Below, one piece after another: positions 51,493 to 61,524 of a DNA stretch of 64,000 nt; within the stretch, counting starts at the first letter, position 1, and each line of letters opens with the position of its first letter. Source of the DNA: Clostridia bacterium. GTDB lineage: Bacteria > Bacillota > Clostridia > Oscillospirales > CAG-382. Where the stretch lies: positions 112,771 to 176,770 of the forward strand of contig JAFRPL010000007.1 of NCBI GenBank assembly GCA_017429165.1. Reading direction: 5' to 3'. The translations under genes were made by a program, and so were the position numbers. The notes beneath the pieces were generated by a model. That model was not told the DNA's origin. It worked only from the letters and a program-made list of their open reading frames with translations, and ran no database searches.

Positions 51493-51578
51493 GGTGCGGG
51501 TAATAGGACTTGAACCTACACGAAGTTGCCCCCACTAGAACCTGAATCTAGCGCGTCTGCCAATTCCGCCATACCCGC
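51492..51578 (-). tRNA. tRNA-Leu (CAG anticodon)
   Basis: 87 bases with the acceptor stem GCGGGTA/TACCCGC, D-arm GCGGAATTGGCAGACGC, anticodon stem CTAGA/TCTAG around TTCAGGT (anticodon CAG, plus-strand CTG at 51542-51544), a long variable arm with TTCG as in type II tRNAs, a T-loop TTCAAGT and an encoded CCA. It reads CUG leucine codons. Leucine tRNAs are frequent integration targets, which fits the mobile-element traces on its 3' side. Confidence 0.95.
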
Positions 51579-51584
51579 GTATTG

Positions 51585-51609
51585 AATTGCAAATTGCAAA
51601 TTGCAAATT
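51585..51609. repeat. Heptamer array (GCAAATT)n
   Basis: AATTGC followed by AAATTGC repeats, three to four units, next to the tRNA and overlapping the stop codon of the four-helix-bundle gene. It is the inverted counterpart of the array at 51978-52003. Confidence 0.75.
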
Positions 51610-51958
51610 ATTGTTTGGATTTTGAAGTGCGGACGATGGAGTAGAGGATTTTCTCAAGCTCGATACATTCCGCGAGGATGGATTGCGTTTCTGCCTTTGA
51701 CAAATAATCTGTCGCTTCAAGAAGTCTAAGCCAAAACTTTGTTTCGGCGGCTTCTTTGAGCGCAATATTCATTTTCGAAATGAAATCGGCGTCGCTTTGC
51801 GCTTGCTGTGCTTCGGCAATATTTGCGCCGATACTTGTTCTCGAGCGAAGGATCTGCTTTGATAAAACAAACTCATTCTTCTGCTCGTTCAAATATCTGC
51901 TCAGTTTAACGATCCTGACAGCGAAGCCAAAACTCTTTTCTTCAATCGGATTGTTAAT
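51608..51958 (-). CDS. Four-helix-bundle protein (S23 / 23S rRNA intervening-sequence family), probable ATT start
   Basis: About 116 residues, the normal size of this family (TIGR02436). Conserved parts are FAVRIVKLSRYL, EFVLSKQILRSRTSIGANIAEA and LLEATDYLS. Family similarity reaches 22 codons upstream of the first conventional start (TTG at 51892). In that extension the only initiators after the in-frame stop are ATT codons, and AAGG lies nine bases before the ATT at 51958. Either a rare ATT start is used, or the shorter form is made. Members occur inside 23S rRNA insertions and as free genes; function unknown. Confidence 0.75.
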   Translation of the reverse strand: MNNPIEEKSFGFAVRIVKLSRYLNEQKNEFVLSKQILRSRTSIGANIAEAQQAQSDADFISKMNIALKEAAETKFWLRLLEATDYLSKAETQSILAECIELEKILYSIVRTSKSKQ

Positions 51959-51977
51959 AAACTGATACCTTAATTTT

Positions 51978-52003
51978 CAATTTGCCATTTGCAATTTGCA
52001 ATT
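51978..52003. repeat. Heptamer array (AATTTGC)n, inverted partner
   Basis: CAATTTGCCATTTGCAATTTGCAATT: about three units of the complement of the array at 51585-51609. The two arrays bracket the four-helix-bundle gene as inverted repeats. A small hairpin AAACGCG-CTTG-CGCGTTT follows at 52005-52022. Confidence 0.75.
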
Positions 52004-52136
52004 AAACGCGCTTGCGCGTTTGCGCGTTTTTGTTCGCGCAGATGTTATTATAACATAAAAATTGCGAATGTCAAGGATTATTTTTTATTTTGGCTCACAT
52101 AATCCCTGCGAAAGATGTCTTTACCCCTGCTACGGT

Positions 52137-52167
52137 AAAAACAACGGGGGCCGCGTTTGCGACCCCC
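52137..52167 (-). terminator. Terminator of the discoidin-like protein gene
   Basis: GGGGGTCGC and GCGGCCCCC form a 9-bp stem (one G-U) with loop AAAC, followed on the minus strand by GTTGTTTTT, 19 bases after the stop codon. Confidence 0.85.
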
Positions 52168-52185
52168 TGATATCAAGCTATAAAC

Positions 52186-53568
52186 TTATTTGCTCTTTTT
52201 GACAATAACAGCGCCGCCGAGTGCGAGCACGGAAACGACTGCAAGAGCGATGATGCCGGCGTCGCCGGTGGTCGGGGTTACGGGTTTAGATTCTTCAGCA
52301 GGTTTGGATTCCTCTGCAGGTTTAGATTCTTCAGCAGGTTTGGATTCTTCTGCGGGAGTGGATTCCTCTTCGCTTACGTCAACAACGGTATCCTGAACGA
52401 CCTGGATCTCGTTTACGAAGCCCCAAACGCCGCCGATGTACTGGAATTCGACCATTACGTAACGGGCGGTCTGAGATTCGAAGGAATCGGAGGTCTCTGC
52501 CCAGTAAACTTCGCCTTCAACGCCGAGAAGCATTTCGCCTACGTTGGTCCAGTTTTCGTTATCGTTGGAAACATGAACGATGATGGCGGTGAAGACGCCT
52601 ATGCCGGACTCGTTTGCAGCCCAGACGTGAGCGCGGACTTTGCTGAATTCTTTAGCTTCGCCGAGGTCGATGACGGCTCTGCCTATGTTAGTGGCAACGC
52701 CTTCGATCGTTTCCTGAGTGACGGTTTTGTAGTTGGGGTTGAAGCCGAACCAAATGGAGCTGTAGTCTTTGTCAGGGCTGGCAACGCCGTCGGTAAGGCT
52801 GGTCTTGTAAACGCCGCCGCCTACTTCAAGAGGATCGCCTTCCTTTTCGCCGCCTACGATGGTGCAGGTGCAGCCCTGAGCGATGTTGGTGCCTTCGAGA
52901 TCATCCTGAGGAAGCTCGACGCCCCAAACGGTATATTCGTTGTCGGCAGTCATATTGTTCTTCGCAATGATGCTTTCATTGTTGAGGTCGAGACCGCCGG
53001 AAAAATCGAGCGACCAAACGACTTCGTTGTTCTGACGGACGGAGATGCTGGCAACGTTGATGGTACCGGTAGCATTGTAGAAACCAATGCCGATGGTAAG
53101 CATCGCGGGAGCGGTAGCGGTATCCTTATAATCACCGTAAGTAATGTTGAACGGATCGAATTCGGCGGTGTAATCGTGCCAGATGCCGAGCGGGCTGGTG
53201 GGCACTTTTTCGCCTTCGTCGTTTTCAACTTCGATATCTACATTGGAAGCGGCGAAATCGGTGAACGTCATAAGGTAATCGAAATTGTTGTACTGTTCTT
53301 CGTTAGAGTATGCGTAGCATTTGACGTAAGCGTGGCCTGAGCCTTCAATGTCTTCGCCGAACATAACTTTAGCGGCAAGAGTAATTGTTCCGTTCTTGAA
53401 AGCGGAAGCAGGGACTTTGAAAGCGATGCTGGGAGCTGTGGAACCGTCGGCGTTAAGCCAGAGATAAGACGTGGGCGCATCGTCGTGTTCCACAAAGTCA
53501 GCGGACACGCTTACCGCTGCGGTAAGTACGAACGCGACTGCGAGGATGAGAGCCAATAATTTTTTCAT
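52186..53568 (-). CDS. Secreted, membrane-tethered discoidin-like protein
   Basis: 460 residues from the ATG at 53568 (AAAGGTG upstream; a GTG nine bases earlier overlaps that site). Signal peptide (about 1-23), a beta-sandwich domain of unknown type (25-205), then a coagulation factor 5/8 type C-like region (about 225-390: NIAQGCTCTIVGG, LTDGVASPDKDYSSIWFGF, AVIDLGEAKEFSKVRAHVW, VSNDNENWTNVGEM, ARYVMVEFQY). Four EESKPA repeats (about 402-430) and a C-terminal helix with KKSK close the protein. Such domains usually bind surface glycans, so an adhesin or sensor role is likely. No catalytic site is seen. Confidence 0.82.
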   Translation of the reverse strand: MKKLLALILAVAFVLTAAVSVSADFVEHDDAPTSYLWLNADGSTAPSIAFKVPASAFKNGTITLAAKVMFGEDIEGSGHAYVKCYAYSNEEQYNNFDYLMTFTDFAASNVDIEVENDEGEKVPTSPLGIWHDYTAEFDPFNITYGDYKDTATAPAMLTIGIGFYNATGTINVASISVRQNNEVVWSLDFSGGLDLNNESIIAKNNMTADNEYTVWGVELPQDDLEGTNIAQGCTCTIVGGEKEGDPLEVGGGVYKTSLTDGVASPDKDYSSIWFGFNPNYKTVTQETIEGVATNIGRAVIDLGEAKEFSKVRAHVWAANESGIGVFTAIIVHVSNDNENWTNVGEMLLGVEGEVYWAETSDSFESQTARYVMVEFQYIGGVWGFVNEIQVVQDTVVDVSEEESTPAEESKPAEESKPAEESKPAEESKPVTPTTGDAGIIALAVVSVLALGGAVIVKKSK

Positions 53569-53609
53569 AATTTTCACCTTTCTTGAGATTTATAATATTG
53601 GTTGATATT

Positions 53610-53638
53610 AATGTAACACAGTATTAACGATTTGTCAA
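53610..53638 (-). promoter_or_regulatory. Promoter of the discoidin-like protein gene
   Basis: TTGACA (53638-53633) and TACATT (53615-53610) with 17 bases between on the minus strand, about 42 bases before the start codon. Confidence 0.75.
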
Positions 53639-53708
53639 TAGCATTTGAACAATTTGCCGAAAAAGTTTGGCGTTTTATTCAATTTTACGTGTGATTTTTT
53701 GCACGATA

Positions 53709-56288
<2,580 letters not shown>

Positions 56289-56295
56289 AAAAAAC

Positions 56296-56328
56296 GACCC
56301 CCTTCGTTATTTTCTTACGAAAGGGATC
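56296..56328 (-). promoter_or_regulatory. Stem-loop sequestering the clpB ribosome-binding site, candidate RNA thermometer
   Basis: In the clpB mRNA, GAUCCCUUUCGU (56328-56317) pairs with ACGAAGGGGGUC (56307-56296): 12 bp including two G-U pairs, with a 9-base A-rich loop. The second arm contains the Shine-Dalgarno AAGGGGG, and the ATG follows 7 bases later. The site is therefore hidden until the stem melts, as in heat-shock RNA thermometers. Confidence 0.5.
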
Positions 56329-56370
56329 GTACCACATAAATATGGAAATTTTGTTACAAAATTATGTACT

Positions 56371-56390
56371 GAGTGTAAATATTAGCACTC
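56371..56390. promoter_or_regulatory. 20-bp palindrome upstream of clpB
   Basis: GAGTGTAAAT / ATTAGCACTC are inverted with 8 of 10 matches. The right half (TTAGCACTC, 56382-56390) equals a CIRCE half-site, but the halves are in the opposite order to CIRCE. It could be a heat-shock operator; a clear promoter is not visible beside it. Confidence 0.35.
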
Positions 56391-56446
56391 TATCGCCTAT
56401 TCTGCTAAAATTCGATGCTTAAAACCGCCAAATGGCTGGCAGTCGA

Positions 56447-58093
56447 TCAGAACGGTTTGCTGTCTTTGAGCTCGACGATGCGGTTGAATGTGTTCGCGTT
56501 CTTGGTATCTTTGCAAAAATATCCGCACCTTACGAACTGGAACCGCTCGCCCGCTTCGGCGGAAGCCAGCGCTTTTTCGGCTTTGCAATGCTCGAGCGTC
56601 TGTTTGGAATCGGGGTTGTAGTAATCGTCGAGCGTCTGCCCTTCGGGGATGGCGCGCGTGTTTTCGATTTTGAACATATAGTCGTACACGTTCACGGTCA
56701 CGTCTTCGCATTCCGAAGCCGACACCCAGTGTATGGTCCCTTTCACTTTTCTGCCGTCGGCGGGGTTGCCGCAGCCGCTTTCAAGGTCGGCGGTGACGTG
56801 GACGCATTCCACGGATCCGTCGGGAGCGAGATCGGCTTTACGGAACTTCACTATATACGCGCCCATGAGACGGACTTCGCCTTCGGGCTTGAGCCGGAAG
56901 AATTTGGGCGGCGGATCGAGCGAGAAATCCTCGGAATCGATATACAGTTCGCGCGTGAACGCGACGCTGCGCGTGCCGGCGGTCTCGTCCTTGGGGTTGT
57001 TGGGCAGTTCAAAGTATTCGACCTTGTCTTCGGGGTAATTGTCGACCACGACCCTGACCGGGCGAAGCACGCAGACGCGGCGCGGCGCCGTCTCGTTGAG
57101 CTCTTCGCGTATGCAGTGTTCCAGCAGCGCGCAATCGACTATGGAAAAGTTTTTTGCGACGCCTGCGCGGCGCACGAAATCGAACAGCGCCGAGGGAGTG
57201 TATCCGCGGCGGCGGAGCCCGCTCACGGTAGGCATGCGCGGATCGTCCCAGCCGTCGGCGGTGCCGTTATCGATGAGCTTTTTGAGGTTGCGCTTGGAAA
57301 GCACCGTGTTGGTGATGAACAGCTTTGCGAACTCGTACTGGTGCGGTTTCTTTTCAAAGCCGATATTGTCTATGACCCAGTCGTAGAGCGGACGGTGGTT
57401 TTCGAATTCTATGGAGCACATGGAATGCGTTATGCCTTCCATCGCGTCCTGTATGGGATGAGCGAAATCGTACAGCGGATAGATGCACCATTCGTCGCCG
57501 CTGCGGTGATGCGCGCGGTGGAGTATGCGATAGATTATGGGGTCGCGCATGTTGATGTTGGGAGAAGACATATCTATCTTGGCGCGCAGCGTACAGGCGC
57601 CGTCGGGAAGTTCGCCGCTCTTCATTTTTTCGAACAGCGCAAGGTTTTCTTCCATGCTCCTGTTGCGGTAGGGCGATTCCCTGCCCGGCTCGGTGAGCGT
57701 GCCGCGGTATTCGTTTATTTCTTTTTCGTTCAGGTCGCAGACGTACGCCTTTCCCTCCTTTATGAGCTTCACGGCGAATTCATAGCACTTGCCGAAATAA
57801 TCCGAACCGTAGCATACGTGGTCGGGATCTTTGCCTATGAGCCATTTGAGGTCGTTGTAGATGGAATCGACGTATTCCACGTCTTCCTTGGTGGGGTTGG
57901 TGTCGTCGTAACGCAGATTGAATTCGCCGCCGTACTGCTTTGCGGCGGTGTAATTGATATAGATCGCCTTTATGTGCCCTATGTGCAGATATCCGTTGGG
58001 CTCGGGCGGAAAACGGGTGTGAACTTTTTCGACCGCGCCGTTTTTTAAATCGTTTTCGATTATCTCAAACAGAAAATTGTTGTTTTCTTCCAT
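56447..58093 (-). CDS. glnS: Glutamine--tRNA ligase
   Basis: 548 residues from the ATG at 58093 (AAGGAGAGT upstream); a TTG six bases earlier would overlap the gltX stop. Class I signatures: RFPPEPNGYLHIGHIKA (HIGH, about 28-44) and VLSKRNLKKLI (KMSKS-like). The anticodon-binding beta-barrels follow (CVLRPVRVVVDNYPE onwards). It charges tRNA-Gln directly. GlnRS is uncommon in Firmicutes, most of which use GatCAB transamidation, and the ones found are thought to be acquired. It starts 2 bases after gltX and is cotranscribed with it. Confidence 0.95.
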   Translation of the reverse strand: MEENNNFLFEIIENDLKNGAVEKVHTRFPPEPNGYLHIGHIKAIYINYTAAKQYGGEFNLRYDDTNPTKEDVEYVDSIYNDLKWLIGKDPDHVCYGSDYFGKCYEFAVKLIKEGKAYVCDLNEKEINEYRGTLTEPGRESPYRNRSMEENLALFEKMKSGELPDGACTLRAKIDMSSPNINMRDPIIYRILHRAHHRSGDEWCIYPLYDFAHPIQDAMEGITHSMCSIEFENHRPLYDWVIDNIGFEKKPHQYEFAKLFITNTVLSKRNLKKLIDNGTADGWDDPRMPTVSGLRRRGYTPSALFDFVRRAGVAKNFSIVDCALLEHCIREELNETAPRRVCVLRPVRVVVDNYPEDKVEYFELPNNPKDETAGTRSVAFTRELYIDSEDFSLDPPPKFFRLKPEGEVRLMGAYIVKFRKADLAPDGSVECVHVTADLESGCGNPADGRKVKGTIHWVSASECEDVTVNVYDYMFKIENTRAIPEGQTLDDYYNPDSKQTLEHCKAEKALASAEAGERFQFVRCGYFCKDTKNANTFNRIVELKDSKPF

Positions 58094-58095
58094 TT

Positions 58096-59781
58096 TCAAA
58101 GACTCTCCTTAAAAGAGTTTATTCTGTCTATGGTTTCCGCTTTGCCCAGGATATTCATCACCGTGAAGAGATCCGGCGAATTCAGCCGCCCGGTGACCGC
58201 CACACGGATGAACGAAGACACGTCGGCCACGCTGCCCTTATACGCCGAAGGATCGGCTTTGTAGAGCTTCATATCGGGGCAGAAGCCGTTCTTTGCGGCA
58301 ATTTGCTTTATCTTTTCGAACCACGTGTTCTGGTCGTCGTTTTCATCGTAGTTTCCGGCAAAATCCGCAAGGCAGGATTTTATATCGGCTTTATCGAAGC
58401 CTTCGATAGCGTCTTCCACTTTGAACAGCTCTTTGTAGAAGAACGAAACGAACGGCTTGACTTCGCTCCAGCGGCCGAAATCTTTTCTGGGTTTCTTTCC
58501 GCCGCGGCCTATGGAAAAGACAGCTATCGCTTTTTCCTTATCCGCCTCGAGCAGGTTTGCGAACTCTTCATCGAACAGGCGCGACCATTCCAGCGCACCG
58601 GAATATATCTGTTCGGCGGTCATGCGGGAAAGAACGTTTTTGGAAATATCCTCCAGCTTTTCAAAATCTATGAGGCAGCCGGAATTGGACATCTTCTTTA
58701 TGCTGAACTGAAAATCGGTATAAGGCGAATCGGGGTTTTTGCTCCGCCATTCCTCGTAATTGGAATTGAGCACGGTGAGCAGGTATTCGCGCACCGCCTC
58801 CGGCGCGTAGCCCAGGCGCGTGTAATCGTCCATGCTCGCGCCCATATCGCGTTTGGAAAGCTTTTTCTTGTTGCCGTTGGCGTCAAGGCTCATCACCTGC
58901 GCGGTGTGCATGTATTTTGGAGTTTTGAAACCCAGATACGAAAACAGCTGCAGGTGCAGAGGCAGGCTCGCCAGCCATTCCTCGCCGCGTATGACGTGGG
59001 TGGTGCCCATAAGATGGTCGTCTACCGCGTGGGCGAAATGGTAAGGCGGTATACCGTTGCTTTTGAGTATTATCTCGTCGCGGTCGTTTTCGGGCAGTTC
59101 GAGCTCGCCGCGGATCAGGTCGAAGCACTTGACTTTGCGTTCGCCGTCGCCGGAAGCGAGCACGCGCAGCACGAACGGATCGCCGTTTTTAAGGTGCGCT
59201 TCCACTTCCTCTATGGTGAAATTGCGGCGCGCGAGCATTTCTTCTTTTTGCTGTTCGGCGAATTCCTCGGTCCATTCGCGGCTCTTGACTTCGGCTTTTT
59301 TATCCGAAGCGTTGAGCGATTCGAGCTCCTCGCGCGTGGTGAACACCGGGTACGCCAGCCCGCGGCGAACGAGATCCTTGGCGTAAACGCGGTAGATCGG
59401 TCCGCGTTCGGACTGCTTGTAAGGACCGTATTCGCCTTTGTACGCTATATTGCCGTCTTCGCCTATTACGGCGCCTTCGTCGAAATGGACTCCGTAATGC
59501 GCCAGCGTGGAAATGAGTTTCTGCGCCGCGCCGGCGATCTCGCGCTTTTCATCGGTGTCTTCAATGCGCAAAAAGAACACGCCGCCCGACTGGTGCGCCA
59601 GCCGTTCGCCGACTATCGTCTGATACAATCCGCCCAGATGCACGAACCCCGTGGGGCTGGGCGCAAAGCGGGTAACTTTGGCGTCCTGCGGCAGGTCGCG
59701 CGGAGGATATTTCTTTTCTACGTCCTCGGGCGTTTCAGTCACGTCCGGGAAAAGCAGTTCGGCGAGTTTTGCGTAATCCAT
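58096..59781 (-). CDS. gltX: Glutamate--tRNA ligase
   Basis: 561 residues, about 70 longer than typical bacterial GluRS, mainly through an N-terminal 34-residue extension and an enlarged C-terminal region. VTRFAPSPTGFVHLGGL (HIGH region, about 36-52), LRIEDTDEKRE and KKLSKRDMG (KMSKS) are intact. With a dedicated GlnRS next door it need not be non-discriminating. The pairing of both synthetases in one operon suggests they are balanced for glutamate and glutamine decoding. Confidence 0.95.
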   Translation of the reverse strand: MDYAKLAELLFPDVTETPEDVEKKYPPRDLPQDAKVTRFAPSPTGFVHLGGLYQTIVGERLAHQSGGVFFLRIEDTDEKREIAGAAQKLISTLAHYGVHFDEGAVIGEDGNIAYKGEYGPYKQSERGPIYRVYAKDLVRRGLAYPVFTTREELESLNASDKKAEVKSREWTEEFAEQQKEEMLARRNFTIEEVEAHLKNGDPFVLRVLASGDGERKVKCFDLIRGELELPENDRDEIILKSNGIPPYHFAHAVDDHLMGTTHVIRGEEWLASLPLHLQLFSYLGFKTPKYMHTAQVMSLDANGNKKKLSKRDMGASMDDYTRLGYAPEAVREYLLTVLNSNYEEWRSKNPDSPYTDFQFSIKKMSNSGCLIDFEKLEDISKNVLSRMTAEQIYSGALEWSRLFDEEFANLLEADKEKAIAVFSIGRGGKKPRKDFGRWSEVKPFVSFFYKELFKVEDAIEGFDKADIKSCLADFAGNYDENDDQNTWFEKIKQIAAKNGFCPDMKLYKADPSAYKGSVADVSSFIRVAVTGRLNSPDLFTVMNILGKAETIDRINSFKESL

Positions 59782-59813
59782 ATAAACAATACTCCATATT
59801 AAGAATTTACCGT

Positions 59814-59842
59814 ATTATATCACTTTATTCGCGCCCCGTCAA
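59814..59842 (-). promoter_or_regulatory. Promoter of the gltX-glnS operon
   Basis: TTGACG (59842-59837), 17-base spacer, perfect TATAAT (59819-59814) on the minus strand; transcription would start about 25 bases before the ATG. No T-box leader fits in so short a distance, so the operon is not T-box controlled. Confidence 0.85.
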
Positions 59843-59872
59843 GATGTTTGATATAACAAATAAAACGCAAAG

Positions 59873-59895
59873 AAAAACGAGCGCTTCTTGCGCCC
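59873..59895 (-). terminator. Terminator of the sigma-like/SurA-like operon
   Basis: GGGCGC and GCGCTC form a 6-bp stem (one G-U) with a 5-base loop, followed by GTTTTTC on the minus strand, about 28 bases after the stop codon of the SurA-like gene. Confidence 0.65.
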
Positions 59896-59922
59896 GCTTT
59901 CTAAGCTCATAACTCTAAACTC

Positions 59923-61524
59923 TCAACTCATAACCGTATCTGTTCCAGTCATACGGCCTTTCATTTTTACAATGACCGCCGCAAGCGCGGCGACGTAGCA
60001 CAAAAGCACCGCGCCGGCGATCCAAAGGACCGTGCCGCCGACTTTCTTTTTTTCTGACGTATCTAACTCGCCCGCGCCGATCCCGCCGCCGCCTATGCCG
60101 CTTTTTCCGTCGTTTTCTTTTGCAATTTCTTCATATTCGTGCAAAGTATACACGCGAATCTTATCGTTTGTCAAAGGCCAACTGATCCGGCGCAGCGTAT
60201 CGCCTATATCGTAAACGTATTCGCCGGTATCGGTCTGAATGAGCAGGAGCTGATTCCACTGTTCGCGGTAAAAGAACAGCATCGCCGCTTTGTATTCGCC
60301 TATCCCTCGTTCAACGCAAAGCCGCGCGAGTTCTTCTTCAGTGGGCGCAACGGTCCAGATCTGGCAATCCGCTCCGCTTTTGTAAGGTTCCGTATCGAGA
60401 ATATGGTACGAAAGGGTGCTCGTTACGTAATCCCACGTCCATTTATTATAATCCGTCACGGTCGGCTTGACCAGCACTTCGCCGAAGACGCGCGTTTCAC
60501 CCTCGTAGGTGCAGAAAATGGGGATATGGATATAAGGCCAGGCGTTCGGAGCTTTGCTTATAGCTTCGGAAGTGAGATCGTTCAAACCGCTGACGGCGTA
60601 ACTGACGTAGTATATATTTATGTCGCAATAAATGTCCTTTGGGGCGTCGCCAGTGTGTCTAGCGAATTCGAGCTGTTCGTCCACACACCGCTGACCGACA
60701 GTTTTTACAATTTCGTCGATCGTTTTTCCGTTGCCCGCGACCATATCCCTGTCGCCGTTCATATAATCGCCGTAAAGGATGAACGGCTGCTCTTCTGTAA
60801 GCAGTATTTCTATTTCGGCGTTTTCCCGAAGCCGAGTTTTAAAGTTTTCTATGATCTCCACTATCTTGTCTGGATCGGTCTCGCCTTTTGCAATATCGTC
60901 AAGCAGCGCGCCGCGCATAAGAGCGCTGCGGTAGGAAGAAAGAGCGTGTTCGCTTGCAAAGTATTCTTCTATTGTTATGTTATTTTCCGAAAGGTAAGAA
61001 AGCAGAGTCCTGACGGATTCGGGCTGTTCGGATTCCGGCAGCGACGCGATCTGTTCGAAATACTGCTTCTGCGCTTTTGCCATGTTTTCCGCGTCCGCGT
61101 CGGAAACCCTCGCGCCGTAGCCGCGTTTTTTTGCTTCCTGAGTTACAAGCACTTCCGTTATAAGCGATTCCAGCGCGGTCTTTTCGTCCACGTTCGGATT
61201 CAGCTGCATAAGATAATCCAAACTGCTTTTATGCACGGGTTCGCCGTTTACCTTTGCGACGACGCCCGACGTTTCCTCGGTGATCTCATTTCTGAACACC
61301 TTGCCGAAATATTCGCCAAGCGTCATATCGGCATAGCGAGCGCCCGCCGCGAACACGGCAAACTCCGCCGCGGCAAAGATCAACGTTACCACAAATACCG
61401 CGGCCGCGGCTTTGAATATGCGGTTTACCGAACGTTTTTTTACAGCTCGCGCCGTTACGGCGGCGTCGCCGATCAGATCTTCGTCTATTTGCGCAAAAGC
61501 GTCGTAAAGTTTTTCCGCGTTCAT
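59923..61524 (-). CDS. Membrane protein with SurA-N-like domain, possible anti-sigma partner
   Basis: 533 residues. A short cytoplasmic N-terminus (1-35, MNAEKLYDAFAQIDEDLIGDA), one membrane helix (about 36-60), an extracellular SurA_N/peptidyl-prolyl-isomerase-type chaperone region (about 83-235: VVAKVNGEPVHKSSLDYLM, ALESLITEVLVTQEAKKRGY), an unrecognised second domain (240-470), a glycine-rich stretch and a C-terminal helix (about 500-522). The start overlaps the stop of the sigma-like gene. The cytoplasmic segment resembles those of Clostridia anti-sigma proteins, so it may sense the envelope and restrain its neighbour. The catalytic PpiC domain is not evident. Confidence 0.75.
   Translation of the reverse strand: MNAEKLYDAFAQIDEDLIGDAAVTARAVKKRSVNRIFKAAAAVFVVTLIFAAAEFAVFAAGARYADMTLGEYFGKVFRNEITEETSGVVAKVNGEPVHKSSLDYLMQLNPNVDEKTALESLITEVLVTQEAKKRGYGARVSDADAENMAKAQKQYFEQIASLPESEQPESVRTLLSYLSENNITIEEYFASEHALSSYRSALMRGALLDDIAKGETDPDKIVEIIENFKTRLRENAEIEILLTEEQPFILYGDYMNGDRDMVAGNGKTIDEIVKTVGQRCVDEQLEFARHTGDAPKDIYCDINIYYVSYAVSGLNDLTSEAISKAPNAWPYIHIPIFCTYEGETRVFGEVLVKPTVTDYNKWTWDYVTSTLSYHILDTEPYKSGADCQIWTVAPTEEELARLCVERGIGEYKAAMLFFYREQWNQLLLIQTDTGEYVYDIGDTLRRISWPLTNDKIRVYTLHEYEEIAKENDGKSGIGGGGIGAGELDTSEKKKVGGTVLWIAGAVLLCYVAALAAVIVKMKGRMTGTDTVMS

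Noticed and set aside
56371..56390. CIRCE element at clpB
   Set aside because: CIRCE is TTAGCACTC-N9-GAGTGCTAA. Here the halves are in reverse order with no spacer, so I list it only as a weak palindrome.
59838..59851. GTCAAGATGTTTGA shared with 62059-62072
   Set aside because: The shared 14 bases at 59838 overlap the gltX -35 box and the rest of the two regions diverges quickly; too short to call a repeat family from two copies.
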